Program-made: the position numbers and the translations under genes
The notes under the pieces: model-generated
Databases searched by the model: none
What the model saw: the letters and a program-made list of their open reading frames with translations, nothing else
Told to the model about the DNA's origin: nothing
Shown: positions 25,172 to 34,436 of the stretch, in pieces
How the letters are laid out: each line of letters opens with the position of its first letter
Position numbering within the stretch: position 1 is the first letter of the stretch
Assembly: GCA_023386555.1 (NCBI GenBank)
Contig: JAEWJK010000005.1
Location: 62,001-126,000 of the forward strand
Origin: Bacteroidota bacterium
Lineage (GTDB): Bacteria > Bacteroidota > Bacteroidia > Chitinophagales > Chitinophagaceae
Reading direction: 5' to 3'
DNA length: 64,000 nt

Positions 25172-28100
25172 ATGAAAGTATTAGACGGCCTGCATAAAAA
25201 GTTCAAAGAGTTTAAACCTACCAGTTGGTCGGTTGACAACAGAACGGCCATATATATAATTACAATATTGATCTCTGTGTACGGGTTGATAAAGTTCAAC
25301 ACCATGCCTAAAGAACAGTTTCCAGACATCGTAGTACCAACGATCTCTGTTACTACAATCTATTTTGGTAACTCGGCAAAAGATATAGAGAATCTTGTTA
25401 CAAGACCAATAGAAAAGCAGATCAAAGGCATCAGTGGTGCGAAAGTGAATAAAGTAAATTCTATTTCGCAGCAGGATTATAGTCTGATCATTGTTGAGTT
25501 TGATACCGATGTAAAAACAGATGTTGCCAGGCAAAAAGTTGTAGATGCCTTAGATAAAGCTAGAACAGACCTTCCAACAGATCTTACTCAGGAGCCAAAC
25601 GTTGCAGAATTTGCTTTCAGTGAAATGCCTATCATGTATGTAAACATCAGCGGTAATTACGATGGAATGAAGCTGAAAGAATATGCTGAGAGAATGCAGG
25701 ATCATTTTGAAGAGCTGAAGCAAGTAAACCGTGCAGACATTGTGGGTGCTCCGGAAAGAGAGATACAGATCAATGTTGATCCATATAAAATGGAAGCAGC
25801 AAAGCTCACTTTCCAGGATATTGAAAATGCAGTGAGTTACGAGAACAGGGACATTAGTGGTGGGTTGGTTGCAGTGGGTGATATGAAAAGAACTATTCGT
25901 ATCAAAGGTCAGTTTGTGACTGCACTCGATATGCAGAATATTGTATTGAAAAATATACAAGGTGCTCCGATTTACTTGAGAGATATTGCTCAACTGGTAG
26001 ATACCGTTAAAGAAACAGAAAGCTATGCTCGATTAGACGGTAAGAATGTAATCACACTTAACATTGTTAAACGTTCTGGTGAAAACCTCATTGAAACAGC
26101 AGCAGGTATCAAAGAACAGGTAGAACACATGAAAAATTCAGGTGATTTGCCTCCGGATCTTAAAGTAGTGATCACCGGTGACCAGAGTAAACAAACTGAA
26201 ACATCATTTAATGAGTTGGTGAACACGATCATCATCGGTTTCATACTTGTGTTGCTCATTCTGATGTTCTTCATGGGTGTAACCAATGCCTTTTTTGTTG
26301 CATTGAGTGTTCCACTATCTGTGTTTGTTGCTTTCATGTTTTTACCCTTAGGTGATTTTCTTGTTGGCGGTCCAATCACTTTAAACTTCATTGTACTATT
26401 TGCCTTGCTGTTTGGATTGGGAATTATTGTGGATGATGCCATTGTGGTAATTGAAAATACCCATAGAATTTATGCAAATGGAAAAGTGCCGATCATTCGG
26501 TCGGCCAAAGAAGCTGCAGGTGAGGTGTTCATTCCTGTATTAGCAGGTACAGCTACAACATTAGCACCTTTCTTCCCTTTATTGCTATGGAAAGGATTGA
26601 TAGGTAAGTTCATGATATACTTACCAGTGATGCTCATCTTAACATTAGCAGCATCATTGATCGTTGCCTTTATCATGAACCCGGTTTTTGCTGTAAGTTT
26701 TATGAAACCGGAAGGAAGAGAATATGATAAGCCAAGGAAAGAGGTATTTAGAAGTAAATGGTTCTGGACGTTTATTGTTGGTGGATTAATATTTCATTTA
26801 TTCGGATCACATGGCATCGCTAACTTCTTATTGATGTTGTCTTTACTGATGGTGTTGCATGCATATTTTATTCGTGATGTGATCCATTATTTCCAGGAAA
26901 GAGTATTGCCGGGTTTGATGAGACGTTATGAGAAGTTGTTACGCTGGGTACTTGTTGGAACAAGACCTGTGTGGATGTTTGCTAGTTTATTCCTGCTATT
27001 CATTGTTGCATTTCTTGGATTGGTCGTCAGGAGTCCGAACATGCCTTTCTTCCCTAGTGGAGATCCGAATTTTGTGTATGTATACCTGAAAATGCCTGTA
27101 GGTACTGCAGCAGAAACAACAGATTCTGTAACACAAATATTGGAGAAGAGAGTTTATACAGTGTTGGATAAAGAAAAACCAGGTGCTGAAGGAAGTATTG
27201 TTGAAAGTGTTATTTCAAACGTTGCAGTAAGTGCTAATAATCCGAATGATAATAACAGGAGCGTTCAATCCAATCTTGGAAGGATACAGATTTCGTTTGT
27301 TCCTTTTGAAGCGAGACATGGAAAAAGTACTGCTCCATATCTTACCAAGATACGAGAAGTGGTTCAGGGTATTCCGGGTGCTTCTGTAGAAGTGAGCCAG
27401 GAAGATGCTGGACCTCCAACTGAACCTCCGGTAAACATTGAAGTGGTTGGGGATAATTTTGAAAGCCTTGCAAAAGTTGCAACTGATTTGAAAAATTATC
27501 TTGATACAAATAAAGTTGAAGGAATTGAGAATCTGGCACTCGATATTGAACTTACAAATCCTGAAATAACTATTAATGTTGATAGGGAAAGAGCGTTGAT
27601 TGAAGGTTTAAGTACAGGACAGGTTGGTATGGCTGTTCGTACTGCGGTTTTTGGAAAGGAAGTAAGCAAGTTGAAAGATGATGATGATGAATATAAGATA
27701 CAGTTACGTTTGAATGAAGCTGTAAGAAACAACATCACTGATCTGATGAATCTGCGTATCACCTTCAGGGATTTTGGTACAATGCAGATTAAACAGGTTC
27801 CTTTAAATGCAGTTGCTACAGTTGATTACACTAGTACTCCTGGTGCTATCAAGAGAAAAAACACTAAAAGAACAATTCAACTTCAATCGAATGTACTTGA
27901 TCCGATGATGACACCCCAGATCAATGAACAATTAGCAGGGAAGATCGAGATATTCAAGAACAGTTATAAAATGCCGGCTGATGTTACTATCCGACAAACT
28001 GGAGAAAGCGAACAACAGGCAGAAACTTCAGCTTTCCTTGGTACCTCACTTATTCTTGCTTTGTTGATCATCTTCCTGATCCTTGTGTTGCAGTTCAATA

Positions 28101-28726
28101 GTCTTAGTAAGCCATTCATTGTACTAACAGAGATATTCTTCTCTATCATCGGTGTGTTTATAGGTTATGCGATCACTGGTTGGTCAATGCCAACGATCAT
28201 GGTGGGTGTAGGTATTATTGGTCTGGCTGGTATCGTTATCAAGAATGGTATTTTATTAATAGAATTCACCGATGAATTAAGAGGTCGTGGTTATAAAATA
28301 AGAGAAGCTGCTATTCAGGCTGGAAAGATTCGTATCATTCCGGTGTTGTTAACAGCTCTTGCAACAATGCTTGGATTGTTACCTCTTGCTGTTGGATTCA
28401 ATATCAATTTCGTTTCGTTCTTCCAGACATTAAATCCGCATATCTTTTTTGGTGGTGATAGTGTGGTGTTCTGGGGTCCGTTAAGCTGGACGATCATCTT
28501 TGGTCTTATCTTCTCATTCTTTTTAACATTGGTGATGGTGCCAAGTATGTATCTCATCTCTCAAAGGTTAAGAAGACCAATGGAAACATTCTACGGAACA
28601 AAGTTCGTTGCGTTATTGGGTTTCCTCGGACCATTTTTCTTCATATTAGTGGGAGTGATGTTTGGTGTAAGGAAATTGCAAGGCAGAAAAGTTTGGATGG
28701 GACAACAAAAAGCTAGAAAAGCATAA
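25172..28726 (+). CDS. RND family efflux transporter permease
   Basis: An 1184-residue inner-membrane proton-driven pump. Landmarks are the N-terminal TM1 (IYIITILISVYGLIKF), PKEQFPDIVVPTISVTTIY, two large periplasmic loops, TM4 with the proton-relay acidic pair (FGLGIIVDDAIVVIENTHR), and the second-half TM cluster (SAFLGTSLILALLIIFLILV; GLAGIVIKNGILLIEFTDEL). It is longer than the roughly 1040 residues of AcrB. The extra length includes a hydrophobic hairpin near residues 520-570 (FWTFIVGGLIFHLF, NFLLMLSLLMVLHAYF) and a C-terminal hydrophobic segment (FLGPFFFILVGVMFG). It is the last gene of the operon, followed by a strong terminator. The substrate class (drug or lipid) cannot be read from sequence. 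Confidence 0.93.
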   Translation: MKVLDGLHKKFKEFKPTSWSVDNRTAIYIITILISVYGLIKFNTMPKEQFPDIVVPTISVTTIYFGNSAKDIENLVTRPIEKQIKGISGAKVNKVNSISQQDYSLIIVEFDTDVKTDVARQKVVDALDKARTDLPTDLTQEPNVAEFAFSEMPIMYVNISGNYDGMKLKEYAERMQDHFEELKQVNRADIVGAPEREIQINVDPYKMEAAKLTFQDIENAVSYENRDISGGLVAVGDMKRTIRIKGQFVTALDMQNIVLKNIQGAPIYLRDIAQLVDTVKETESYARLDGKNVITLNIVKRSGENLIETAAGIKEQVEHMKNSGDLPPDLKVVITGDQSKQTETSFNELVNTIIIGFILVLLILMFFMGVTNAFFVALSVPLSVFVAFMFLPLGDFLVGGPITLNFIVLFALLFGLGIIVDDAIVVIENTHRIYANGKVPIIRSAKEAAGEVFIPVLAGTATTLAPFFPLLLWKGLIGKFMIYLPVMLILTLAASLIVAFIMNPVFAVSFMKPEGREYDKPRKEVFRSKWFWTFIVGGLIFHLFGSHGIANFLLMLSLLMVLHAYFIRDVIHYFQERVLPGLMRRYEKLLRWVLVGTRPVWMFASLFLLFIVAFLGLVVRSPNMPFFPSGDPNFVYVYLKMPVGTAAETTDSVTQILEKRVYTVLDKEKPGAEGSIVESVISNVAVSANNPNDNNRSVQSNLGRIQISFVPFEARHGKSTAPYLTKIREVVQGIPGASVEVSQEDAGPPTEPPVNIEVVGDNFESLAKVATDLKNYLDTNKVEGIENLALDIELTNPEITINVDRERALIEGLSTGQVGMAVRTAVFGKEVSKLKDDDDEYKIQLRLNEAVRNNITDLMNLRITFRDFGTMQIKQVPLNAVATVDYTSTPGAIKRKNTKRTIQLQSNVLDPMMTPQINEQLAGKIEIFKNSYKMPADVTIRQTGESEQQAETSAFLGTSLILALLIIFLILVLQFNSLSKPFIVLTEIFFSIIGVFIGYAITGWSMPTIMVGVGIIGLAGIVIKNGILLIEFTDELRGRGYKIREAAIQAGKIRIIPVLLTALATMLGLLPLAVGFNINFVSFFQTLNPHIFFGGDSVVFWGPLSWTIIFGLIFSFFLTLVMVPSMYLISQRLRRPMETFYGTKFVALLGFLGPFFFILVGVMFGVRKLQGRKVWMGQQKARKA

Positions 28727-28748
28727 TCGTTGGTTTAGTTACACATAT

Positions 28749-28776
28749 AGCCATCCTTTTTAGGATGGCTTTTTCT
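28749..28776 (+). terminator. Terminator of the efflux operon
   Basis: A 9-bp perfect stem, agccatcct (28749-28757) and aggatggct (28762-28770), with loop tttt is followed by a T-rich run, 23 nt after the pump stop codon. Confidence 0.9.
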
Positions 28777-28832
28777 TTTTGCTGAGTACATGAATTTGTA
28801 GTTTGATTAATTTGCAACATCAAAAGAATATT

Positions 28833-29624
28833 ATGAGAAATAACCACGAAATAGATTTTCAGATACATGGTGAGGAGATGCAGTTTGTAGAAGTGGAACT
28901 CGATCCAAATGAAACAGCCATTGCAGAAGCAGGAAGTTTTATGATGATGGATGAAGCCATACAGATGCAAACCATTTTTGGTGACGGAGCACAACAACAA
29001 ACAGGCATACTTGGAAAACTCTGGGGTGCCGGTAAAAGATTGCTTACTGGGGAAAGCTTGTTTATGACAGCTTACACTAATGTCGGCCAGGGTAAGAAGA
29101 AGGTAAGTTTTGCTTCTCCTTATCCCGGAAAAATTATTCCGCTTGATCTGATGCAATTAGGTGGTAAGATAATTTGTCAGAAGGATTCTTTTTTGTGTGC
29201 TGCAAAAGGAGTGAGTGTTGGAATAGAATTTCAGAGAAGATTAGGTACTGGTCTTTTTGGTGGTGAAGGTTTCATCATGCAAAAACTGGAAGGTGATGGT
29301 TTTGCTTTCGTACATGCCGGGGGTCATGTATTTGAAAGACCCTTACAGCCAGGAGAATTGCTTAAAGTTGATACAGGTTGTATCGTTGCATTTACGCAGA
29401 ATGTAGATTACGATATTCAGTTTGTAGGTGGAATCCGTAATACTATTTTTGGTGGCGAAGGTTTATTCTTTGCAACACTTCGTGGCCCTGGGAAAGTATG
29501 GATACAAACATTGCCGATCAGTCGTTTGGCAAGCCGTATTTTGGCTTATGGAACTACCAACCGTAAAGAAGAAGGAAGTATTCTTGGAGGTTTAGGTAAT
29601 TTGTTAGATGGTGATGGAAGATAG
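28833..29624 (+). CDS. TIGR00266/AIM24 family protein
   Basis: 263 residues from the ATG at 28833 (MRNNHEIDFQIHGEEMQFVE); an upstream TTG at 28803 is unlikely. It is a repetitive beta-strand protein of the AIM24 fold with VELDPNETAIAEAGSFMMMD, FASPYPGKIIPLDL, GIEFQRRLGTGLFGGEGFIM, FVHAGGHVFERPL, and the closing GGEGLFFATLRGPGKVWIQT. The bacterial role is unknown; the yeast relative is a mitochondrial inner-membrane protein. It stands alone between the efflux terminator and a convergent hairpin. Confidence 0.92.
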   Translation: MRNNHEIDFQIHGEEMQFVEVELDPNETAIAEAGSFMMMDEAIQMQTIFGDGAQQQTGILGKLWGAGKRLLTGESLFMTAYTNVGQGKKKVSFASPYPGKIIPLDLMQLGGKIICQKDSFLCAAKGVSVGIEFQRRLGTGLFGGEGFIMQKLEGDGFAFVHAGGHVFERPLQPGELLKVDTGCIVAFTQNVDYDIQFVGGIRNTIFGGEGLFFATLRGPGKVWIQTLPISRLASRILAYGTTNRKEEGSILGGLGNLLDGDGR

Positions 29625-29638
29625 AGTTCACTAAAATC

Positions 29639-29685
29639 AACTTTCCTTATGCTAATATTCAAGCGATACTGGCATAAGGAAAGTT
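29639..29685. terminator. Long perfect inverted repeat between convergent genes
   Basis: A perfect 14-bp stem, aactttccttatgc (29639-29652) and gcataaggaaagtt (29672-29685), with a 19-nt loop. It separates the AIM24 gene from the convergent MG2/plug-like gene, whose stop codon is at 29697. Two-way termination is the likely role, although T runs are weak on both sides. Confidence 0.6.
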
Positions 29686-29696
29686 TAAATTATTAA

Positions 29697-32051
29697 TTAC
29701 TTCACCTGGAAAGTGGTGGTAGTGGAAACAGGATTTCCTTTTTCATCAACTCCTTGTATCACCACTAAATAGTTTCCTTTTCTGTCTGCAGTATAAAAAC
29801 TGAATTTTGCATTTCCTGCTTTATCTATAACCAAATTTGGAGACCAGTATAAGGTATTTCTAAAATCAGGCATTCTGCTGTTAACCAATGCTTCAGTATG
29901 ATATGATGGTGAATAAAACTCTCTTTGCAATTGTAATCCTTCATAATCTATTGTAATAGCATTGGAGGGGTTATAACCTGTCATATCATTATTGTAGGTA
30001 GTAAAACTTGCTATGCCGTTAAAGATCATTTCACCTGCAGCAAATTTTTGAGGTACTATATCAAGCCTTTTTACTTTCAACGGATCAAACTGATAAATGC
30101 TATGCGGATCTTTCAGTGGTACACCATCCCACAACACTAATATATTGTCTTCATTAAATTCTCTGCGAGGTTCATCTGCAATCTTCAGATAAAGTTTACC
30201 ATTTCTTGTAGCTACATTCAATTCCCTAACATACTCTCTTAACACTTCTTCCATTGTGGTAAAGCGTTTGTAAGCATCAAGATTGTAACTATATTTCGGT
30301 ATACCATAAAATGGAAGTGAGTCGGTCATTTCTCGGGAATAAAATATCCTCATGCTGTCTGCACTATAAATGTTTTGAACCTGCATATTAATGCTGTATT
30401 GTTCAAGTAATGGCTGTGGAATTTCAATATGAAAAATGCCTGCAGTAGTGGCAGATGTTGCACCAAAGAATGGACTTAATAACTCGATTGAATAGAGATT
30501 TGTTTCAGGTGCATTTACCTGAAGGATGATTTTTTTCGACCCATACATTTCTTTTACATTAAAGGTGGCAACTCCTTCATTATCTGTAATTGCTGTAAGG
30601 AAAGTAAACGAGCTCCCTGGAATAGAAAAGAAAATTTCTTTATTCGCTACAGGATGGCCAGAATTTTTATCTTTTAAAATTGCTGTAATAGTATGTGCAT
30701 CTTGCTCAATCAGATTTGAATTTTTTTTCTGCTGAGAGGCTAATATTTCATTCCAGTTATATCTTCTCCAGCCTTGTGTGAGCATCAGGTTATCCGCTGC
30801 ATTTTCGACCTGGTCATTTTTTGCTGAAAAATAATAGGATGGTGATTCAATATATCCTTTAAGATCTGATGCCAACCAGAAATAACTTACAATATCGTTA
30901 GGTGGAGCTGTTTGAAAAGAATCGATTTTATATACGGCAGCAGACATATTAGCCGCAACAGGTTTATTATTCGCATTATTTGCGTTTACATTTACTTCAA
31001 CCTTTTGCCTGTTACCAAAACCGGTTTTATTTAATGCGGCTGAAACCAGGGACATACTATCTGGCTGAATAAACAACAATCTTTCACTTACCGGTTTATT
31101 AATTGTGTTCAATATTGTTATCTGGTTAACTCCTTTACCAAGATCAGTTTTTGCAATTGTAAAACTTGCACGACCATTTGCCATGATAGTACTGTTGCTA
31201 TATTTGATCTGGTCATTGTTTCTGCAAGTAATATTTATATTTTGCGGATCAGTGTAACTACTCTTAACAAGTACTTCTATATTGTTGCCATTGTTAATTA
31301 CCGTCATTACATAACCCTGTTCCTGAATTGAAGGAAAAGTGGTGTTTATTTTGTTTCCGTTTATCTGTAAAACCGCCTTGTAAGTTTTGTTTTGGGGAAT
31401 AAAATTAAAATGGCCCATTCCGAATTTAAAGCTTGAAAACGTTGCCACCTGCTCGTTTTGCTCATCAAATATTTGCCCTGTGCATTCTACTCCTTTACCA
31501 TATTTGTCTGTTACTTTAAAAGCAACCTTCGACTCTAAACCTTTTACGAGATTACCACCTTCAGGGAAAAAGTTTATTTCATAACCTTCCTGTTTTACCA
31601 GGTTTTCTGCTGCAGGATTTTTAAATGGATTGATGATGGAAATAATTTTTTCAAAAAAGGTTTCATTCGCTCCATTTTTCATCCAGTTGGTATAAGCCCG
31701 AAGTCTGTAATTTCCAGAATTTACTGATAGCGGTATAAGTACAGATCCATTATCTTCAAAATCTTTCAATGAAATCTTTGCATTGAGAATAGATTTGTTA
31801 TTAACATCTATTACATCAATATAAGCCACATTGCTTACTTGTTTTTCTTTGTCTTTGTATAACTTAAACCAAACGATCTCGCCAACAAGGTAAAATTCCT
31901 TATCAGTATGTACATATAGTTTTTCGAGTGGGTTATTATTAGAAAAAGCAGTGAAGTGCTGCTGAATCTTCTGTAAATTCTCCTTTTGTCCGCTAACAGT
32001 AGTAAACAAACTTAAAAGCGACAAACCTAAAACTGTTATTTTTCTGTTCAT
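29697..32051 (-). CDS. Large secreted MG2-like / TonB-plug-like protein
   Basis: 784 residues from the ATG at 32051, which gives a clean signal peptide (MNRKITVLGLSLLSLFTTVSG); the GTG at 32078 would overlap the upstream stop. The N-terminal part resembles macroglobulin MG2-type beta domains (KLYVHTDKEFYLVGEIVWFK; GNYRLRAYTNWM). The middle has repeated Ig-like strands. The C-terminal third resembles a TonB receptor plug without a barrel (FTTMEEVLREYVRELNVATR, ILVLWDGVPLKDPHSIYQFD, VKRLDIVPQKFAAGEMIFNG). Such proteins occur near TonB receptors in Bacteroidota, and their role is undefined. It is the last gene of the five-gene operon, 20 nt after a DUF4249 gene. Confidence 0.75.
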   Translation of the reverse strand: MNRKITVLGLSLLSLFTTVSGQKENLQKIQQHFTAFSNNNPLEKLYVHTDKEFYLVGEIVWFKLYKDKEKQVSNVAYIDVIDVNNKSILNAKISLKDFEDNGSVLIPLSVNSGNYRLRAYTNWMKNGANETFFEKIISIINPFKNPAAENLVKQEGYEINFFPEGGNLVKGLESKVAFKVTDKYGKGVECTGQIFDEQNEQVATFSSFKFGMGHFNFIPQNKTYKAVLQINGNKINTTFPSIQEQGYVMTVINNGNNIEVLVKSSYTDPQNINITCRNNDQIKYSNSTIMANGRASFTIAKTDLGKGVNQITILNTINKPVSERLLFIQPDSMSLVSAALNKTGFGNRQKVEVNVNANNANNKPVAANMSAAVYKIDSFQTAPPNDIVSYFWLASDLKGYIESPSYYFSAKNDQVENAADNLMLTQGWRRYNWNEILASQQKKNSNLIEQDAHTITAILKDKNSGHPVANKEIFFSIPGSSFTFLTAITDNEGVATFNVKEMYGSKKIILQVNAPETNLYSIELLSPFFGATSATTAGIFHIEIPQPLLEQYSINMQVQNIYSADSMRIFYSREMTDSLPFYGIPKYSYNLDAYKRFTTMEEVLREYVRELNVATRNGKLYLKIADEPRREFNEDNILVLWDGVPLKDPHSIYQFDPLKVKRLDIVPQKFAAGEMIFNGIASFTTYNNDMTGYNPSNAITIDYEGLQLQREFYSPSYHTEALVNSRMPDFRNTLYWSPNLVIDKAGNAKFSFYTADRKGNYLVVIQGVDEKGNPVSTTTTFQVK

Positions 32052-32071
32052 TGTTATTTTTTCTTCTGTTC

Positions 32072-33214
32072 TTACCAATATGAAGGTTTTATATTATTAC
32101 CACCTCTTCTTGTACAATCTGAACATATAGGAAGAGCAACATAATAACCTATTATATTATTAAACAAATCGAGTTCTTCCTGGTAAGGCAAATAGCCTAA
32201 TGTTCCGGTATATTTTTTTATTGAATCAGGTTGGTTGTCAATCAAAATTGAAACACAGCTTGGCCCCGGAAATACAGAATTAGGTAGTTGTGTGCTATTG
32301 ATAAAAATCCTTTTTTCAGTTTGTGTGCCTGCTGTAATATAACCGATCACCTGTTCTGAAGGATCGCTGATACATTTGATATTGCCTCTTAATTCTGATG
32401 GTAAAGGGTCAAATATACTTCCTAACTGTTCTGTTGTTTTTTTCATCAGGTTGAAGTACTCATAAGCTTGCTTTGGTATTACAGTTTGTTTCACCAAAGG
32501 ACTATACCGTACTCCGAGTTTCTCAATATGTGCCGGTAAATAGAATAACGGTATTTCATGTGCAACGTCTGATTGAAGCTGTGCAGTGCTACCAATTAAT
32601 ATTGTATTACTTTTTCCATACTTCCAGCATTGTGAAACATCTTCTGTAGTAAGATCTCTTGGAACAATTTGCACAGGCCCAATCATTTTTACGACGGAGT
32701 AATAAGGAGAATTGATTTGCCAGGTTTCATCATACTCCCATCTATAATAACGAGAATTATTTGTTGCATCATGAGTGCTTACATAAAACATCACTCCATT
32801 ATTTTCCCATCTCCAGGATACACTGTCAATAGCAGGACTTTGCAACACCGGAACATAATCAGATAAGTATTCTTTGCCGTCAGTAGTTTTAATTCTCAAC
32901 CTGTATTGTTGGGAAATAGAAAGATTCAACTGGCTATGCTGGTAAACTCCTGAAGTTGCAATTTCGGTTAATGCATATGATGTACCGTTATCACCTTCAA
33001 CTGATACTTGGGCATTCGAAACTTTCGGAATACTTCCAGGGTTAGCAGTAATAAAACTTTTTGTAATGCTGATTTGTGTAGGGCCTGTACCTGCATTTAA
33101 AAAACCTTCCACAACAATTAATGATTTGTCGCTGTCCTTCAGTTCTATATTGTATTTCTCTTTACAAGCTGTAAAAGAAATAACGATCACAAAAATTAAA
33201 GTAATATGTTTCAT
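32072..33214 (-). CDS. DUF4249 lipoprotein, distal paralog
   Basis: 380 residues. Lipoprotein signal ending SFTAC (Cys17), then KEKYNIELKDSDKSLIVVEG, the DUF4249 opening, followed by a beta-rich body with VSNAQVSVEGDNGTSYAL, YEYFNLMKKTTEQLGSIFD, ELRGNIKCIS, and a C-terminal ICSDCTRRGGNN. The family is surface or outer-membrane attached and nearly always sits beside a TonB receptor, so it may be the extracellular partner of the transporter, as SusD is for SusC (inference). It is the same length as the neighbour at 33294 and aligns without gaps. An 80-nt gap separates them. Confidence 0.88.
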   Translation of the reverse strand: MKHITLIFVIVISFTACKEKYNIELKDSDKSLIVVEGFLNAGTGPTQISITKSFITANPGSIPKVSNAQVSVEGDNGTSYALTEIATSGVYQHSQLNLSISQQYRLRIKTTDGKEYLSDYVPVLQSPAIDSVSWRWENNGVMFYVSTHDATNNSRYYRWEYDETWQINSPYYSVVKMIGPVQIVPRDLTTEDVSQCWKYGKSNTILIGSTAQLQSDVAHEIPLFYLPAHIEKLGVRYSPLVKQTVIPKQAYEYFNLMKKTTEQLGSIFDPLPSELRGNIKCISDPSEQVIGYITAGTQTEKRIFINSTQLPNSVFPGPSCVSILIDNQPDSIKKYTGTLGYLPYQEELDLFNNIIGYYVALPICSDCTRRGGNNIKPSYW

Positions 33215-33293
33215 TCAATGAATTATTGTTCGCATGAAAGAAAATAGATTAAAGACTATGTGTTCTAATTATTCTTCCAATACATTAAATTTT

Positions 33294-34436
33294 TTACCAG
33301 TATAATGGCTTTACATTCGAACCTCCTCTTCTGGTGCAATCAGAGCATACAGGATTTGCAGCATGATATCCCACTATATTATTAAATATATCCAGCTCTT
33401 CCATATAAGGCAGATATCCAAATGATCCTGTATATTTTCTTATTGAATCGGGATGATTAGCAATCAAAACAGAAAAGCAACTTGGCCCCGGAAAGTAAGA
33501 ATTCGGTAACTGTGTACTGTTGATAAAAATTCTCTTTTCAGTTTGTGTACCTGCAGTAATATAACCAATTACCTGTTCTGAAGGATTGCTGATACATTTA
33601 ATATTTCCCCTTAATTCAGAAGGTAAAGGATCGAAGATGCTTCCTAACTGTTCTGTGTTTTTTTTCATCAAGTTGAAGTATTCATAAGCTTGCTTAGGTA
33701 TTACTGTTTGCTTTACCAAAGGGCTATATCGTACTCCGATCTTTTCAATGTTTGCAGGTAAATAAAACAAAGGTATTTCATGAGCAACATCCGATTGAAG
33801 CTGTGATGTTGTACCGATTAAAATTGAATTACTTTTTCCATACTTCCAGCATCGTGAAACATCTTCTGTTGTTAGATCTCTTGGAACAATGTCAATCGAA
33901 TTGATCATCTTAACGAAAGAAAAGTATATCGAATTGATCTGCCAGGTTTCATCATACTCCCATTTATAATAACGAGAATTATTTGTTGCATCATGAGTGC
34001 TTACATAAAACATCACTCCATTATTTTCCCATTTCCATGATACACTATCAATTACCGGACTTTGCAACACTGGTACATAATCAGATAAATATTCTTTGTT
34101 ATCCGGAGTTTTAATTCTTAATCTGTATTGCTGCGAAAAAGAAAGATTTAACTGGTTGTGCTGATAAACTCCTGAAGTGCCTAGTTCACTTAAAGCATAA
34201 GAGGTTCCATTATCACCTTCAACTGATACCTGTGCATTTGAAACCTTCGGAATGCTTCCCGGATTAGCTCTGGTAAAGCTCTTAGTAATAGTTATCTGGG
34301 TAGGACCTGTTCCTGCATTTAAAAATCCTTCTACAACAATTAACGATTTGTCGCTATCCTTCAATACAATATCATATTTCTCTTTACATGATGTAACAGA
34401 AACAAAAAGTAGTATGAATGAAATAATGCGTTTCAC
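33294..34436 (-). CDS. DUF4249 lipoprotein, proximal paralog
   Basis: A 380-residue paralog of the previous gene. The signal peptide ends SVTSC (Cys17) and the mature start is KEKYDIVLKDSDKSLIVVEG. Differences between the copies concentrate at the extreme C-terminus (FNNIVGYHAANPVCSDC versus FNNIIGYYVALPICSDC), around 175-185, and in the signal. The start is a GTG whose G is the last base of the receptor stop (TAGTG), so translation is coupled to the TonB receptor. Synonymous divergence is visible through most of the gene while the protein is conserved, which points to both copies being under selection. Confidence 0.88.
   Translation of the reverse strand: MKRIISFILLFVSVTSCKEKYDIVLKDSDKSLIVVEGFLNAGTGPTQITITKSFTRANPGSIPKVSNAQVSVEGDNGTSYALSELGTSGVYQHNQLNLSFSQQYRLRIKTPDNKEYLSDYVPVLQSPVIDSVSWKWENNGVMFYVSTHDATNNSRYYKWEYDETWQINSIYFSFVKMINSIDIVPRDLTTEDVSRCWKYGKSNSILIGTTSQLQSDVAHEIPLFYLPANIEKIGVRYSPLVKQTVIPKQAYEYFNLMKKNTEQLGSIFDPLPSELRGNIKCISNPSEQVIGYITAGTQTEKRIFINSTQLPNSYFPGPSCFSVLIANHPDSIRKYTGSFGYLPYMEELDIFNNIVGYHAANPVCSDCTRRGGSNVKPLYW

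Noticed and set aside
25550..25993. Antisense open frame of 147 codons within the RND pump gene
   Set aside because: It is inside a conserved gene, and the Ile/His/Ser/Cys-rich product is typical of reverse-strand artefacts.
28713..29156. Antisense open frame of 147 codons over the AIM24 gene start and the efflux terminator
   Set aside because: It crosses a terminator and a conserved gene, with no family resemblance.
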